DNA of 18,000 nt from Owenia fusiformis (taxonomy: Eukaryota; Annelida; Polychaeta; Sabellida; Oweniidae): assembly GCA_903813345.2 (NCBI GenBank), contig CAIIXF020000378.1:1-18000 (forward strand), given 5' to 3'. Position 1 is the stretch's first letter; each line of letters starts with the position of its first letter. The notes beneath the pieces are model-generated. The model saw nothing but the letters and a program-made list of their open reading frames with translations. It was not told the origin of the DNA and did no database searches. The translations under genes were made by a program, and so were the position numbers. Shown here in pieces: positions 9,677-17,258 of the stretch.

Positions 9677-11233
9677 TAACTGTCCCAACACTACTGTCAT
9701 ATGGTTGGTTTAGACTGTTGAAGCTGACACAGGAGGGGAGTAGGAAGACTGTTGTATTCATAGTCAATGTTAAGAAATTTCTAGACAGCAACAGAAGTCC
9801 AGCTGATCCCACAGGATACTGTTTGACCCTCTTGCTCCGAAGTCAAAGTATGCTGTCATCAAAACATCCTTTCAATAGGCCATTCAGTTGTTGCTTTTAC
9901 AAAATCTGAAAAATGAGTAGTCAAGTATCAGAAGTCTGCAATTTTACAGTTTGAATCTTTCTGCTTAGATCTATCGAGTGGAAATGATTCAGGAAAAGGC
10001 CATCACAACAAAACAAACATGCACAGCACCTTCAATATGATTAACAGTTTTGGTGTGATTGCCTTTTTCAATTGTTTTTTGAAAGATTTGGTCCTGTCAC
10101 CTTATCAGTGTGCTCAATGGCATTTCCATTGAGCCAAAGCATTCATTCTGGAGGTTGTTGACCATAATGCACCAAGATGAGATATTGCATAGAAAATCAA
10201 TTAGTCAGCATTTAGGACTTTAGGTCTGGGGTATCATTTCCATTACCCCAAAATACCATTTAGGTTGTAAAATAGAATGTGCTAATGAAGGTTAAAACAG
10301 AAATTATTTACCTGATATTATGAAGGCCTGCATAAAAAGTTATTGTGAAATCCATTGTCTTCTAACAGCCACAGTACCAATTCATTCCTGAAACTGAAAA
10401 TTATTATACAAATATTAAATAATACATAATTTTAAAGTTCGGAATGGAATCCAAAAATTCTATTATAAAATATATGATCATTTTAAGCAAGGAAAAGAGA
10501 GAACATTTATGTTACAGCAGCAGAGAAGATTCAATCTATGTATTAGCTAGAATAAGAAGTTATGAGACAAGAATGATGATTAATAGTATATTTCTACACA
10601 ATTTTTAATCAGAGTTGAAAATGTTTATCTTTTTAACCCAAATGGCAATGGGTTAGGTACAACACAATGAATTTGAATTCGTGTTTTATCTCAGTGAAAT
10701 TTACCTGCGCCTTATACCATATACTACATCTGACGCTTGCATATGACCCTAAACTTCCAAAATGCATGGTGAATATAATATAGACTAGAATTTTCTTATT
10801 TTCGTCCTATGATATCTCTAACATTTACAAATAAAAATATCAAGAAGCTAGACCAAATCTTTCTGAAACAATGAAAATATCAGTTTGCTCAAATTTCATC
10901 ACTCTCATGTTCATAGGCCCAGGTTAAAGTATTAGTAAGTCTAATATTATATGCAAAAGTTTGAAAACACTTTGAAGAATGTTTAAGTAAGTTTATCCAT
11001 TACTTCAGAGAATATTTATCCCATTGAGACTTTCGACTAGTATCCCCTAGTCTTTTATATAATATATAAACCAGAGAGATGAACTTACATAGAAACACTT
11101 TGAAGAAGATTTTGGACAGATTTGGGAATACATGTACAATTTGATACCAGTTAGGAGAACTCGTACCTGAGACTGCGAGATTTTTAAATATTTCGACTGA
11201 AGTGGGGCACCTGTGAATATTATATTGGACTTA
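9677..11233. other. No supported gene
   Basis: The stretch 9677-9909 is less AT-rich and open for 83 codons on plus, but matches no family I know. A 22-codon minus-strand frame at 10318-10386 after a TTTCAG acceptor is suggestive, but stops and has no partner exon. The rest is AT-rich and plain apart from the small inverted repeats near 10112 and 10228. Confidence 0.5.
10112..10134. other. Perfect 9-bp inverted repeat
   Basis: GCTCAATGG, loop CATTT, CCATTGAGC. A second symmetric piece with a nearly identical centre, GGGGTA-TCATTTCCAT-TACCCC, lies about 95 bp downstream at 10228-10249. No function is assigned. Confidence 0.5.
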
Positions 11234-11594
11234 CCGGATTTTCTCGCATATACGCCCCCCTAAATTTAGGCCCATGGGCAAAAAATCGAATATAGTACGC
11301 TTATACGCACATGGGCCTATAAAAAATGACTATTTATTGATTTTTTCAATAAATTCAAGAGTATTTTGTCACTGGCAGATCGTTCTGTTGTACTTTGTTT
11401 CATCGTATTAACATTCATTAACAACTTAACATTCCATTGTATTCATCAGCTCTTCTCACCTTTACGCCCACTGGGCCAAAAATCGAAAGTAGTACACTTA
11501 TACGCCCATGGGCGAAAAATAAGAGGTAAAATAACAGACGAAATTGCCCCTTCTTTCAGTTATACGCCCAGGGCTTATATGCGAGAAAATCCGG
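11234..11594. mobile_element. 361-bp TA-flanked MITE with 24-bp terminal inverted repeats
   Basis: The left terminus CCGGATTTTCTCGCATATAC and right terminus TTATATGCGAGAAAATCCGG are inverted repeats (19 exact bases, then one mismatch and GCCC). Each is flanked by TA (11232-11233; 11595-11596), the target duplication used by the Tc1/mariner/pogo group. Inside, a roughly 55-bp motif (GCCCATGGGC, AAAATCGAA, TAGTAC-CTTATACGC) occurs twice, near 11270-11325 and 11463-11515. It has no transposase. The open frame at 11366-11653 runs out of the element and is not a gene. Confidence 0.8.
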
Positions 11595-11746
11595 TACTTA
11601 TACTAAACTTTGACCTGGGCCTATGTTCATGCTGTACCTTATCAGGCCCGTAGCAAGGCCCCTCTTTCAAAATTATGCAGTTTTCACCAGTTCAAGCACC
11701 TTTTGCATGAAATTTTAACCAAAACTGTCAAAAAGCTCCCCCTTGC

Positions 11747-12463
11747 ACATGCTATCTATTGCAAGACTAACGCCTTTAAAGCCTAATATGACCGTGACAA
11801 TGCTTATAAGGCCTGTCATGACCGTGGTAATGTTAAAGCCTGATATGACCGTTACAATGCTTGCAAGGCCTGTCATAACCGTGACAATGCTATATTATAT
11901 TGCAAGGCCTGTCATGACCGTGGTAATGTTAAAGCCTCGTATGACCGTGACAATAGTTCCAAGGCCTCTCATGACCGTGGTTGTATTTAAAGTAGCTTGA
12001 GAACACTGTAATGACAATTTTTCTTTGTGTTTAACTACCTTAAATATGTAAATAAAGACTACTAAAAATGTGTATTAATTTCACAACGAAAACCTAATTT
12101 TTACTCATAAATAATTTGTGAACAAACTATATCTCTACTCTCATTCAAGGAGCTTCGATTCGAAAGCATATACTTTCTATAATGATCAATTAATAAGATT
12201 TATCCATAAAAAATACCAACAGCAATGGGCGAAACATGAAGGTCATTAATGTCATATAAAGGTTGCGGTCGCGCCAGGCTTACACGATTACACTACCACG
12301 GCCATGGCAGGCATTTTAATATAATACAGCATTGTCGCGGTTATACCAGGCTTTCACGATAACATTACCACGGTCATGGCAGGATCCTTGCGCTACTTAA
12401 AAAACACCGAATAACATGGTGACGGTAATGCCAGGCGTTAGTCTTGCAACAGATAGGGTCTCC
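11747..12463. mobile_element. Fold-back element with tandemly repeated inverted arms
   Basis: The left end CTATCTATTGCAAGACTAAC (about 11752) is mirrored on the right by GTTAGTCTTGCAACAGATAG (12438-12457, written on plus). Inside, each arm contains diverged copies of a roughly 27-30-bp monomer of the type GCC-TGTCATGACCGTGGTAATG. About seven lie in the left arm (11778-11995) and several in reverse complement in the right arm (12265-12432). The ACAATGCT-TATTATATT variant occurs in both arms, so the arms are true inverted copies. The middle (about 12000-12260) is unique AT-rich sequence. Both sides carry CTCCCCCTTG in the same orientation (11737-11746; 12460-12469), a possible 9-10-bp target duplication as in Mutator-like elements. 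It has no transposase. The left arm monomers keep one frame open by chance (MTVTML peptides). Confidence 0.7.
11778..11995. repeat. Tandem array of 27-30-bp monomers (left arm)
   Basis: About seven units alternate two flavours, AAAGCCTGATATGACCGTTA and AAGGCCTGTCATGACCGTGG, each followed by an AATG step. One unit carries a 12-bp TATATTATATTG insertion. The alternation suggests amplification in pairs of about 57-60 bp. Confidence 0.8.
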
Positions 12464-12642
12464 CCCTTGACAAAAGCTCCCCCTTGGTAAAACCACTCCC
12501 ATTGGTAAAAAGTGTCTACAGGCCTGCATATCCCAAACAAAAGGGTCTCCCCAAAAGGGTCTCCCCCTTGACAAAAGCTCCCCCTTGGTAAAACCACTCC
12601 CATTGGTAAAAAGTGGCTACAGTCCTGCATATCCCAAACAAT
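12456..12642 (+). repeat. 101-bp tandem duplication
   Basis: GGGTCTCCCCCTTGACAAAA starts at 12456 and again at 12557. The copies match through AGCTCCCCCTTGGTAAAACC to CTGCATATCCCAAACAA, with only single changes (GTGTCTACAGG versus GTGGCTACAGT). Between the copies is a partial extra GGGTCTCCCCAAAA. CTCCCCCTTG also occurs twice inside each unit and once left of the fold-back element. The minus-strand open frames here (82 and 66 codons) only read this repeat and are not genes. Confidence 0.9.
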
Positions 12643-13720
12643 CAACTGTCAAGCTTACTTTTTATAACATGGGAAATCCTAACTTCAGCACGTCCAGCTG
12701 TGCCATTTATTTATGGTGAGCGCTGCATGTGATGATAAGGTAACAGAATTACATGTATGTCTGACACAATTGGTGATGCTTGCTCTTGATGTTCCAACAT
12801 GTTGTCATCCCATGTACTTTAGTCTAAAGGTCCGTTGACTTGTCATCCATTCCTCTCAACTCAGCATAATTCTAAAAACACCTTCTGTCCGATTTGGAAC
12901 TCTAAATTTTTAAATCTTTCACTTTCAGCCTCCTAGTAGTCACATTGAAATGAACAAGACACTTCTATATGTCTGTGATATGTAACTTAAGTTTCTACAT
13001 ATTTACTGATGTAGTATATAAATCAAATATACGAGGTTTATTGAATCTACGTCTAATCTAAACTATATTTTCTTTTTTCTTTCGAGAACCGGAACAAACA
13101 AAAATCAACAAAATTGCACTCACGTTAGTTGCCCTTCCACTTCCGGGTACGTACAGGGTAAGTCAATGAACCTGTCATTGATTATTTATATTCTAACGGC
13201 TCTCATGACAATTAAAACCATTTTTCTTAAATTAAATAGTTTTAGATTAAGAAAATTATTCAAATTAATACTGTTTAAATTGCAAAATAGACAAGTACTT
13301 TGACAGGGCTTTGTTTGTTTTGTATAAAACGGCACAATATTGGTTTCTCACTCCGTATAGTTTAAGAGGTCAATATGTCATGGTCAATTGTTCTAAAAAT
13401 ACAGCATCAAACATTACAAAAGTTAATACTTTTCCAAATAAGAATATAATCTTCAGCTGTGAATACATTTAAGTCTACATTCTTCAGTTTTATAATGAGA
13501 AACATATGTTGAAAGTGATGACACCAAGTTTTACTTTAAATGACAAATCCGACGTCAAAACGGAATCAATATTTTTCACAAATTTTAAACATCATTTTCG
13601 AATAAAGTTTTATTTAATTGTATTAACGTTTTATTTTAGAAAAAAATCGCTACAATATTTTAAAAAATATTGAAGATACCACACGTGAAATTTGAGATTG
13701 ATCTATAAAAAATTGACAAA
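12643..13720. other. No supported gene; expected zone for the missing P450 last exon
   Basis: AT-rich. On the minus strand I looked for a phase-0 exon starting [ILV]GRRxAE and found none here or in 13800-14480. A CAG|GGTAAGT donor-like site near 13154-13165 (plus) and an AAC|GTGAGT site near 13117-13125 (minus) have no coding sequence beside them. Confidence 0.5.
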
Positions 13721-13800
13721 TTGTTACAGTTTTAAGCCAAAGAGGTACGCGACCAAAAATGGCGTAAAAATGAAAGCGAATCACGTCGTAGGGAATGCAG
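13721..13800 (+). repeat. Dispersed GTTACAGTTTT repeat, copy 3 (diverged)
   Basis: TTGTTACAGTTTTAAGCCAA leads to AAAAATGGCGTAAAAATG. It shares the GTTACAGTTTT head and the AATGGCGT block with copy 2. Confidence 0.4.
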
Positions 13801-14160
13801 TCAATTTGCTTTCCTGATTTAAATGATAATATCTTGGTATATCCTCATTACATTTATTTCTCAAAATTGCATAATTTGAAACCCAAGAATAAATACTACA
13901 AATTGTGAAAATTTAAGACTCATTGAGAACGCACTTGTAAAAGAAAAGCAAATTATATACCTTGTTTACGTTATCCGAGAACGTCTTTGATGACGCCATA
14001 AGCTCAAACGATGGCCATTTTTAAAAAGTGACTCACCTAACTTTGAGATTTACGGAAACTACATTGAAATGATCATAAATTCCCAATTTTTTCACATAAA
14101 TTAAACCACATAAGGGAGTCAATATTCAGAAAGTTTGAGGAAAAAATATCCAAAACTGTA

Positions 14161-14265
14161 TGATCGTTACAGTTTTTACTAAAATGTTGAAAAAATAAGA
14201 TTTTTTTTGTCCAAAAAAAGTTTATCGGCCGGCGCGATTTTTCTATCTCTAATTCTTTTCAATGT
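14161..14265 (+). repeat. Dispersed GTTACAGTTTTTACTAAA repeat, copy 4
   Basis: TGATCGTTACAGTTTTTACT shares 20 bases almost exactly with copy 1. It ends in the same TTTCTATCTCTAA block after a T-rich middle and CGGCCGGCGCG. Confidence 0.55.
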
Positions 14266-14480
14266 GTGATTTAATTTAATTCATTCTATAGATGTAGATA
14301 TAATCTACCATCCCACCAAATATCATAAAGATATGCAAGAATATGAATGCGCATGAGCCGTTCAACTTTTCATGTATACACTGAATTTTTTCTTGAGAAT
14401 GCCGTCATAGAATATAGTCCCGCGGAAGACCACTAACTTGAATATTCGAAACACTTGGTGAGTTTTCATGTTCGAATCGT

Positions 14481-14650
14481 AATATAGACCTCAGAGCAGG
14501 GTTACTAGTTTCGAATAACACCCCGCTGGTCTCGGTACAAAAGCTTTCGAACCCCTCACTCCCTTCAGTCGTTCGGGGTACAGAAAACGTTTGTGCCGAG
14601 ACCAGCGGGGTGTTATTCGAAACTAGAAACCCTGCTCTTTGGTCTATATT
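14481..14650. mobile_element. 170-bp near-perfect palindrome (hairpin MITE-like element)
   Basis: The outer arms AATATAGACC (14481) and GGTCTATATT (to 14650) are exact complements. Inward, GAGCAGGGTTACTAGTTTCG pairs with CGAAACTAGAAACCCTGCTC, and AATAACACCCCGCTGGTCTC pairs with GAGACCAGCGGGGTGTTATT. A loop of roughly 25-35 bases around 14550-14578 separates the arms. Arms of about 65 bp with few mismatches imply a recent fold-back insertion. The ends sit on TATA-type sequence that may hide a TA or TATA target duplication. It lies on the downstream side of P450 exon D, probably within the intron before the missing last exon. There is no coding capacity. Confidence 0.8.
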
Positions 14651-14897
14651 TCTTATTATTTTTTGGAAATACTACTTCAACCATTTTACAGATTCACATG
14701 TCACTTTAAATTTCCAGTCACTTCTATATATTTTATATATGTCAATTTATTTCATGTTGTATAATAAGGACTTAAGGACTAGGGTCACTTTTTCTCACCT
14801 TTTCAAATTTTTTCTCTCTCTTTCTATTACTGTTATATTTTCTATGACAGTGTAACATGCAGTACATGGAGCACAATTACAATGTACACCTATCTAC

Positions 14898-15056
14898 GCA
14901 CATGCGCACTCCATACCCAAACGGAATTGAAGCAAATGGGCTATATGGCGGCTTGTAACTGCCAGCTCGTAACCAACGCTCAGGTTTGAACTCCCATGGA
15001 TCTTCAAATATAGCCTCGTTACGCCCCATAGAATACAAACAAACATTGACAAGTTT
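14898..15056 (-). CDS. Cytochrome P450 exon D: PERW motif and haem-binding cysteine
   Basis: A 53-codon exon, phase 0 at both ends. The acceptor is TTTTATAG (AG at 15058-15057). It starts KLVNVCLYSMGRN, the usual hydrophobic strand and x-GR-[DN] after IPKG. It continues FEDPWEFKPERWLR, with the PERW motif at residues 25-28. It then has SPFASIPFGYGVRMC, where FGYGVRMC (46-53) is the haem loop FxxGxRxC and Cys53 is the axial thiolate ligand. The next in-frame bases hit a stop soon after (TAA near 14881), so the exon must splice; the best donor is TGC|GTAGAT (GT at 14897-14896), directly after the cysteine. The rest of the signature, GRRxAE, should be on the following exon, which I could not find. 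The intron to exon C is 1181 bp (15057-16237). PFASxPFGxGxRMC supports the mitochondrial clan. Confidence 0.94.
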
Positions 15057-16237
15057 CTATAAAAGTAAAGTGAACAATATGCATTTTATAGTTCTTGTAA
15101 TTATCATCAAGGGAAACACATACATGTATTGTATATTATTGATATGCCCCCATAAATGTGGGCTCGGTTTGCGTTTTTTTACTTCTGACATTTGATAAGG
15201 CAAACCTCACCCACAATCTAAACCTATATGAACTCGTGTATCTGGATACCTTAGTAATTCAAGATGAAAAATCCAATATAAATAGGCACTTTCCTTACCT
15301 CTTCGCTTGACCACTTTGACAAAACACCTTCCTTGAAGGAATAAACGATTAATATATGGAAATGATGCTATGTATCGGCAACTATTCAGCTTACTATATG
15401 AGTCACCAAATATTTGTGAAATGTTCTAAAACTTTTAATGGCAAAACGAAATTACCCTGTGATATTCCCTGAAAACGGCTGCTTCTTGGTGCTAATTTTG
15501 TTATGTCAACAATGCAAAGCAAATAGACCGAGAACGGCAGAAGTCTGACACAATATTTAAATACTCCCGCCATTTTACTTTTGGTTGATTTGTGATTTCG
15601 TTTTGCGTTTCATTGCACATTTCCATAATTCCAAAATTATTTGGATATCTGTAGGAAATCTTCGATAAAAGACTAAATGTAATATATTTGAAGCTACTCT
15701 CAAATTGATGAAGAATCATTTGTGGAAACGAACATCGTAAAAACGTGAGTAATATGTAATTATTTATCAATACTTCCAACTTTCTTTGAAATTACATGTA
15801 CTTCCAGATACAAGATTTGATATAGGTTTAAAGTGTGGGGGAGAATTGGCCTCAAATAATAACAATTAAGAAAAAACGCCAATATGACGACACATTTATG
15901 GGGGTATATATATTGGTATTACATACCCAGCGAAGCATTTGTATTGAAGTCAATGGAGCTGAAGGTCGGCTATATATTCCTGTATAGCCGCCAAACCTTT
16001 TACCATGACAATCTTATGACGTCATCGGGACGTCATGTTTCATTTCTTCCTAATTTCACTCGCACACAGACACGTGGCGTCACTGATATAACGTAGCCAT
16101 GATATAATATCGTAATATAACCCTCGCAAGCTCGGGCTTGATATTGGTGACAGACCTTAGGCACATATTCAATGATAGGGACATAACTGCTAAATATTGC
16201 TATATTTTATTATGATATTCCAATGTATAAGACGTAC
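15057..16237 (-). other. P450 intron between exons C and D (1181 bp)
   Basis: Bounded by GTACGT after exon C and TTATAG before exon D. It holds the inverted-repeat-rich patch at about 15880-16152. The rest (15057-15870) shows no gene or recognisable element. A 92-codon minus-strand open frame at 15501-15779 resembles nothing I know and has no splice context. Confidence 0.8.
15880..16152. repeat. Inverted-repeat-rich interspersed patch in a P450 intron
   Basis: Several symmetrical pieces cluster here. GGCTATA...TATAGCC forms a stem at 15968-15989. ATGACGTCATCGGGACGTCAT at about 16016-16036 contains the palindrome TGACGTCA. GTCAC (16079) and GTGAC (16147-16151) bracket AT-rich arms (TGATATAA / TTGATATT) around CTCGCAAGCTCGGGC. 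The base composition differs from the surrounding intron. It looks like a short non-autonomous element, but I cannot define its ends or target duplication, so the limits are approximate. Confidence 0.4.
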
Positions 16238-16316
16238 CCCTTTTGGTATATTGTAGCCTCGAATTGTGATGTCATCAGGAGTAAATCTGCTAACTATAGC
16301 AGCCACTGGATACAAC
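16238..16316 (-). CDS. Cytochrome P450 exon C: post-K-helix beta strand
   Basis: A 79-base exon. One base completes the ExxR arginine (AG+G), then 26 codons read LYPVAAIVSRFTPDDITIRG followed by YNIPKG. This is the standard P450 segment after the K helix: LRLYPV, a basic residue, then an acidic-Ile-x-I-x-GY-x-IPKG beta hairpin. The acceptor is TGTGTAG (AG at 16318-16317) and the donor is GGG|GTACGT (GT at 16237-16236), ending in phase 0. The intron to exon B is 218 bp (16317-16534). Phase, order and strand all match exon B, so this is a real exon of the same gene even though it is too short for a simple ORF search. No stop or frameshift is visible. Confidence 0.94.
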
Positions 16317-16511
16317 CTACACATATAGAATCAAACGTGGACTATCTACTAATGGATGATAGAAAATGATTGTTGATAACAAAAGATCTGAAAACTTAAA
16401 ATAATACTTTCAGAATTTAGTAAAACACATTCTTCTTTTCAAAGATACACATTCAGCGTAAAAAGTAAATTACAAAAGGGTAAATGCAAACGAGAAACAT
16501 GAGAACAAACA

Positions 16512-16534
16512 ATCAACCAAACAAACAAACAAAC
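16512..16534. repeat. (CAAA)n microsatellite abutting the exon B donor
   Basis: Plus strand CAACCAAACAAACAAACAAACC. On the gene strand it is (GTTT)n beginning with the GT of the exon B 5' splice site, so the donor itself (GTTTGT) is the first repeat unit. Confidence 0.85.
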
Positions 16535-16695
16535 CTCAATGTCTCTTTCACAACAGCTCTCATATACGGAATCTCTCGCATGTAATTAGAGATGTCATTG
16601 TCAGGGTTCAAATCTTTCACTTCCCTGTGAAGTTTCTCCTGGACACGAGGGTTTCTAGCCAACATGTACAGAATCCATTGAGTACTGGTTGAAGT
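16535..16695 (-). CDS. Cytochrome P450 exon B: I-helix end to K-helix ExxR
   Basis: The exon opens in phase 0 after the acceptor TTGTAG (AG at 16697-16696). It has 53 codons plus two bases and ends at GAG|GTTTGT (GT at 16534-16533). It begins TSTSTQWILYMLARNP, which completes the I-helix motif of exon A (GGAVDT+TS), and runs through VQEKLHREV of the J helix. It ends with VVKETL plus the first two bases of an Arg codon, giving the invariant K-helix E-T-L-R pair that holds the P450 fold and meander. The WILYxLARNPxVQEKLxxEV spelling is typical of mitochondrial-clan P450s (CYP10/12/24/27 types), which take electrons from adrenodoxin-like ferredoxin. That clan call is from family knowledge. The intron to exon A is 366 bp (16696-17061). 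The donor starts a short GTTT repeat. Confidence 0.95.
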
Positions 16696-17061
16696 CTACA
16701 AGAATGTTGTGATTGATGAGTTTTTAATTGAATTATTCTAATTATGTTATCGTACTATCTCTTCTCATACTATCAATGTTTCACAGTTCTTATAATTTTA
16801 TTTTGACAGTGTACAACAAATAATTTGAAGGGATGATTTTGATATGAAATATGATTTTATTTTACATTGAATGTATCTAATAAACCACCAGGCACATATC
16901 CAAAACCCCGTTTAGCCTGTGAGTCAGCAAATATGGGTGCCTGCAAATATGGTATCATACAGTTAGCAAACATGGCTTTGTTTCATCTGTTCACCAAATT
17001 GAAAGTGATCCGGATTAACTTAAAAGGTATGTCCAGTCCCCATTCCATATACGGTACTTAC
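16696..17061 (-). other. P450 intron between exons A and B (366 bp)
   Basis: Bounded by GTAAGT on the exon A side and TTGTAG on the exon B side. It is AT-rich, and I see no repeat or RNA gene in it. A short plus-strand open frame (16867-17097) crosses the exon boundary and is not a gene. Confidence 0.85.
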
Positions 17062-17222
17062 TGTGTCTACTGCGCCACCCATGAGGTCAACCATTGAGCC
17101 AATAAGCCCGGCTTCATCTAAGTTTCCCTTTTGTAATATATCAGCAAGGAGGCCCTCGTGTTTCTTGCCATCTTTGCTATGTAGCTGGACTTCATCTATC
17201 TTCTCCTTGATGAACTTTGTAG
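17062..17222 (-). CDS. Cytochrome P450 exon A: helix H to I region (internal exon)
   Basis: This is the most 5' P450 exon visible. It starts after the acceptor TTTTCTAG (AG at 17224-17223) with two bases that finish a codon. It then reads 53 codons and ends in phase 0 at the donor ACA|GTAAGT (GT at 17061-17060). The N-terminal half is charged (KFIKEKIDEV, SKDGKKHEG). The C-terminal half, LIGSMVDLMGGAVDT, is the I helix, with the GGxxDT oxygen-activation motif at residues 48-53. The second Thr/Ser of the motif comes from the next exon. P450s are haem monooxygenases; the I-helix acid/alcohol pair relays protons to the haem iron-bound oxygen. The in-frame ATG upstream lies in the intron and is not a start. 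Exons for roughly the first 280 residues must lie beyond the window. A mariner-like element sits 36 bp upstream of this acceptor. Confidence 0.93.
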
Positions 17223-17258
17223 CTAGAAAAGTACTAATAATTAGATGAATAAATACTA
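17223..17258 (-). promoter_or_regulatory. Splice acceptor zone left between a transposon end and P450 exon A
   Basis: Only 36 bases separate exon A from the mariner-like inverted repeat that begins at 17259. On the minus strand this strip reads as a short intron end: TTCATCTAAT, a fair branch-point match, then ATTAGTACTTTTCTAG as a weak pyrimidine tract and acceptor. The TA at 17257-17258 is the expected one side of the mariner target duplication. If the insertion is fixed, all the acceptor signals must fit in this strip or use transposon sequence. Confidence 0.6.

Noticed and set aside
10318-10386. A minus-strand exon-like stretch after TTTCAG
   Set aside because: It stops after 22 codons, before the GTAAAT donor, and has no recognisable protein or partner exon.
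11743-12000. An 85-codon open frame of MTVTML repeats
   Set aside because: It is explained by the monomer array in the fold-back element arm.
12374-12645. Two minus-strand open frames with repeated peptides
   Set aside because: They are read from the 101-bp duplication in two frames and are not a gene.
12860-12925. A minus-strand reading RFKNLEFQIGQKVFLEL resembling a Gypsy integrase tail
   Set aside because: It is only about 20 codons between two stops, with no neighbouring retroelement domains or LTR; too weak to call.
13080-13165. Donor-like sites on both strands (GGTAAGT plus, GTGAGT minus)
   Set aside because: There is no coding sequence with a recognised product beside either site.
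14970-14995. GGTTTGAACTCCC resembles a tRNA B box
   Set aside because: It lies inside P450 exon D, is the reverse complement of the FKPERW region, and has no A box or acceptor stem.
15501-15779. A 92-codon minus-strand open frame in the P450 intron
   Set aside because: It has no known motif, is AT-rich, and does not continue the P450 sequence between exons C and D.
17063-17248. A plus-strand open frame antisense to exon A
   Set aside because: It is a shadow of the P450 exon; the minus strand carries the motifs and splice sites.
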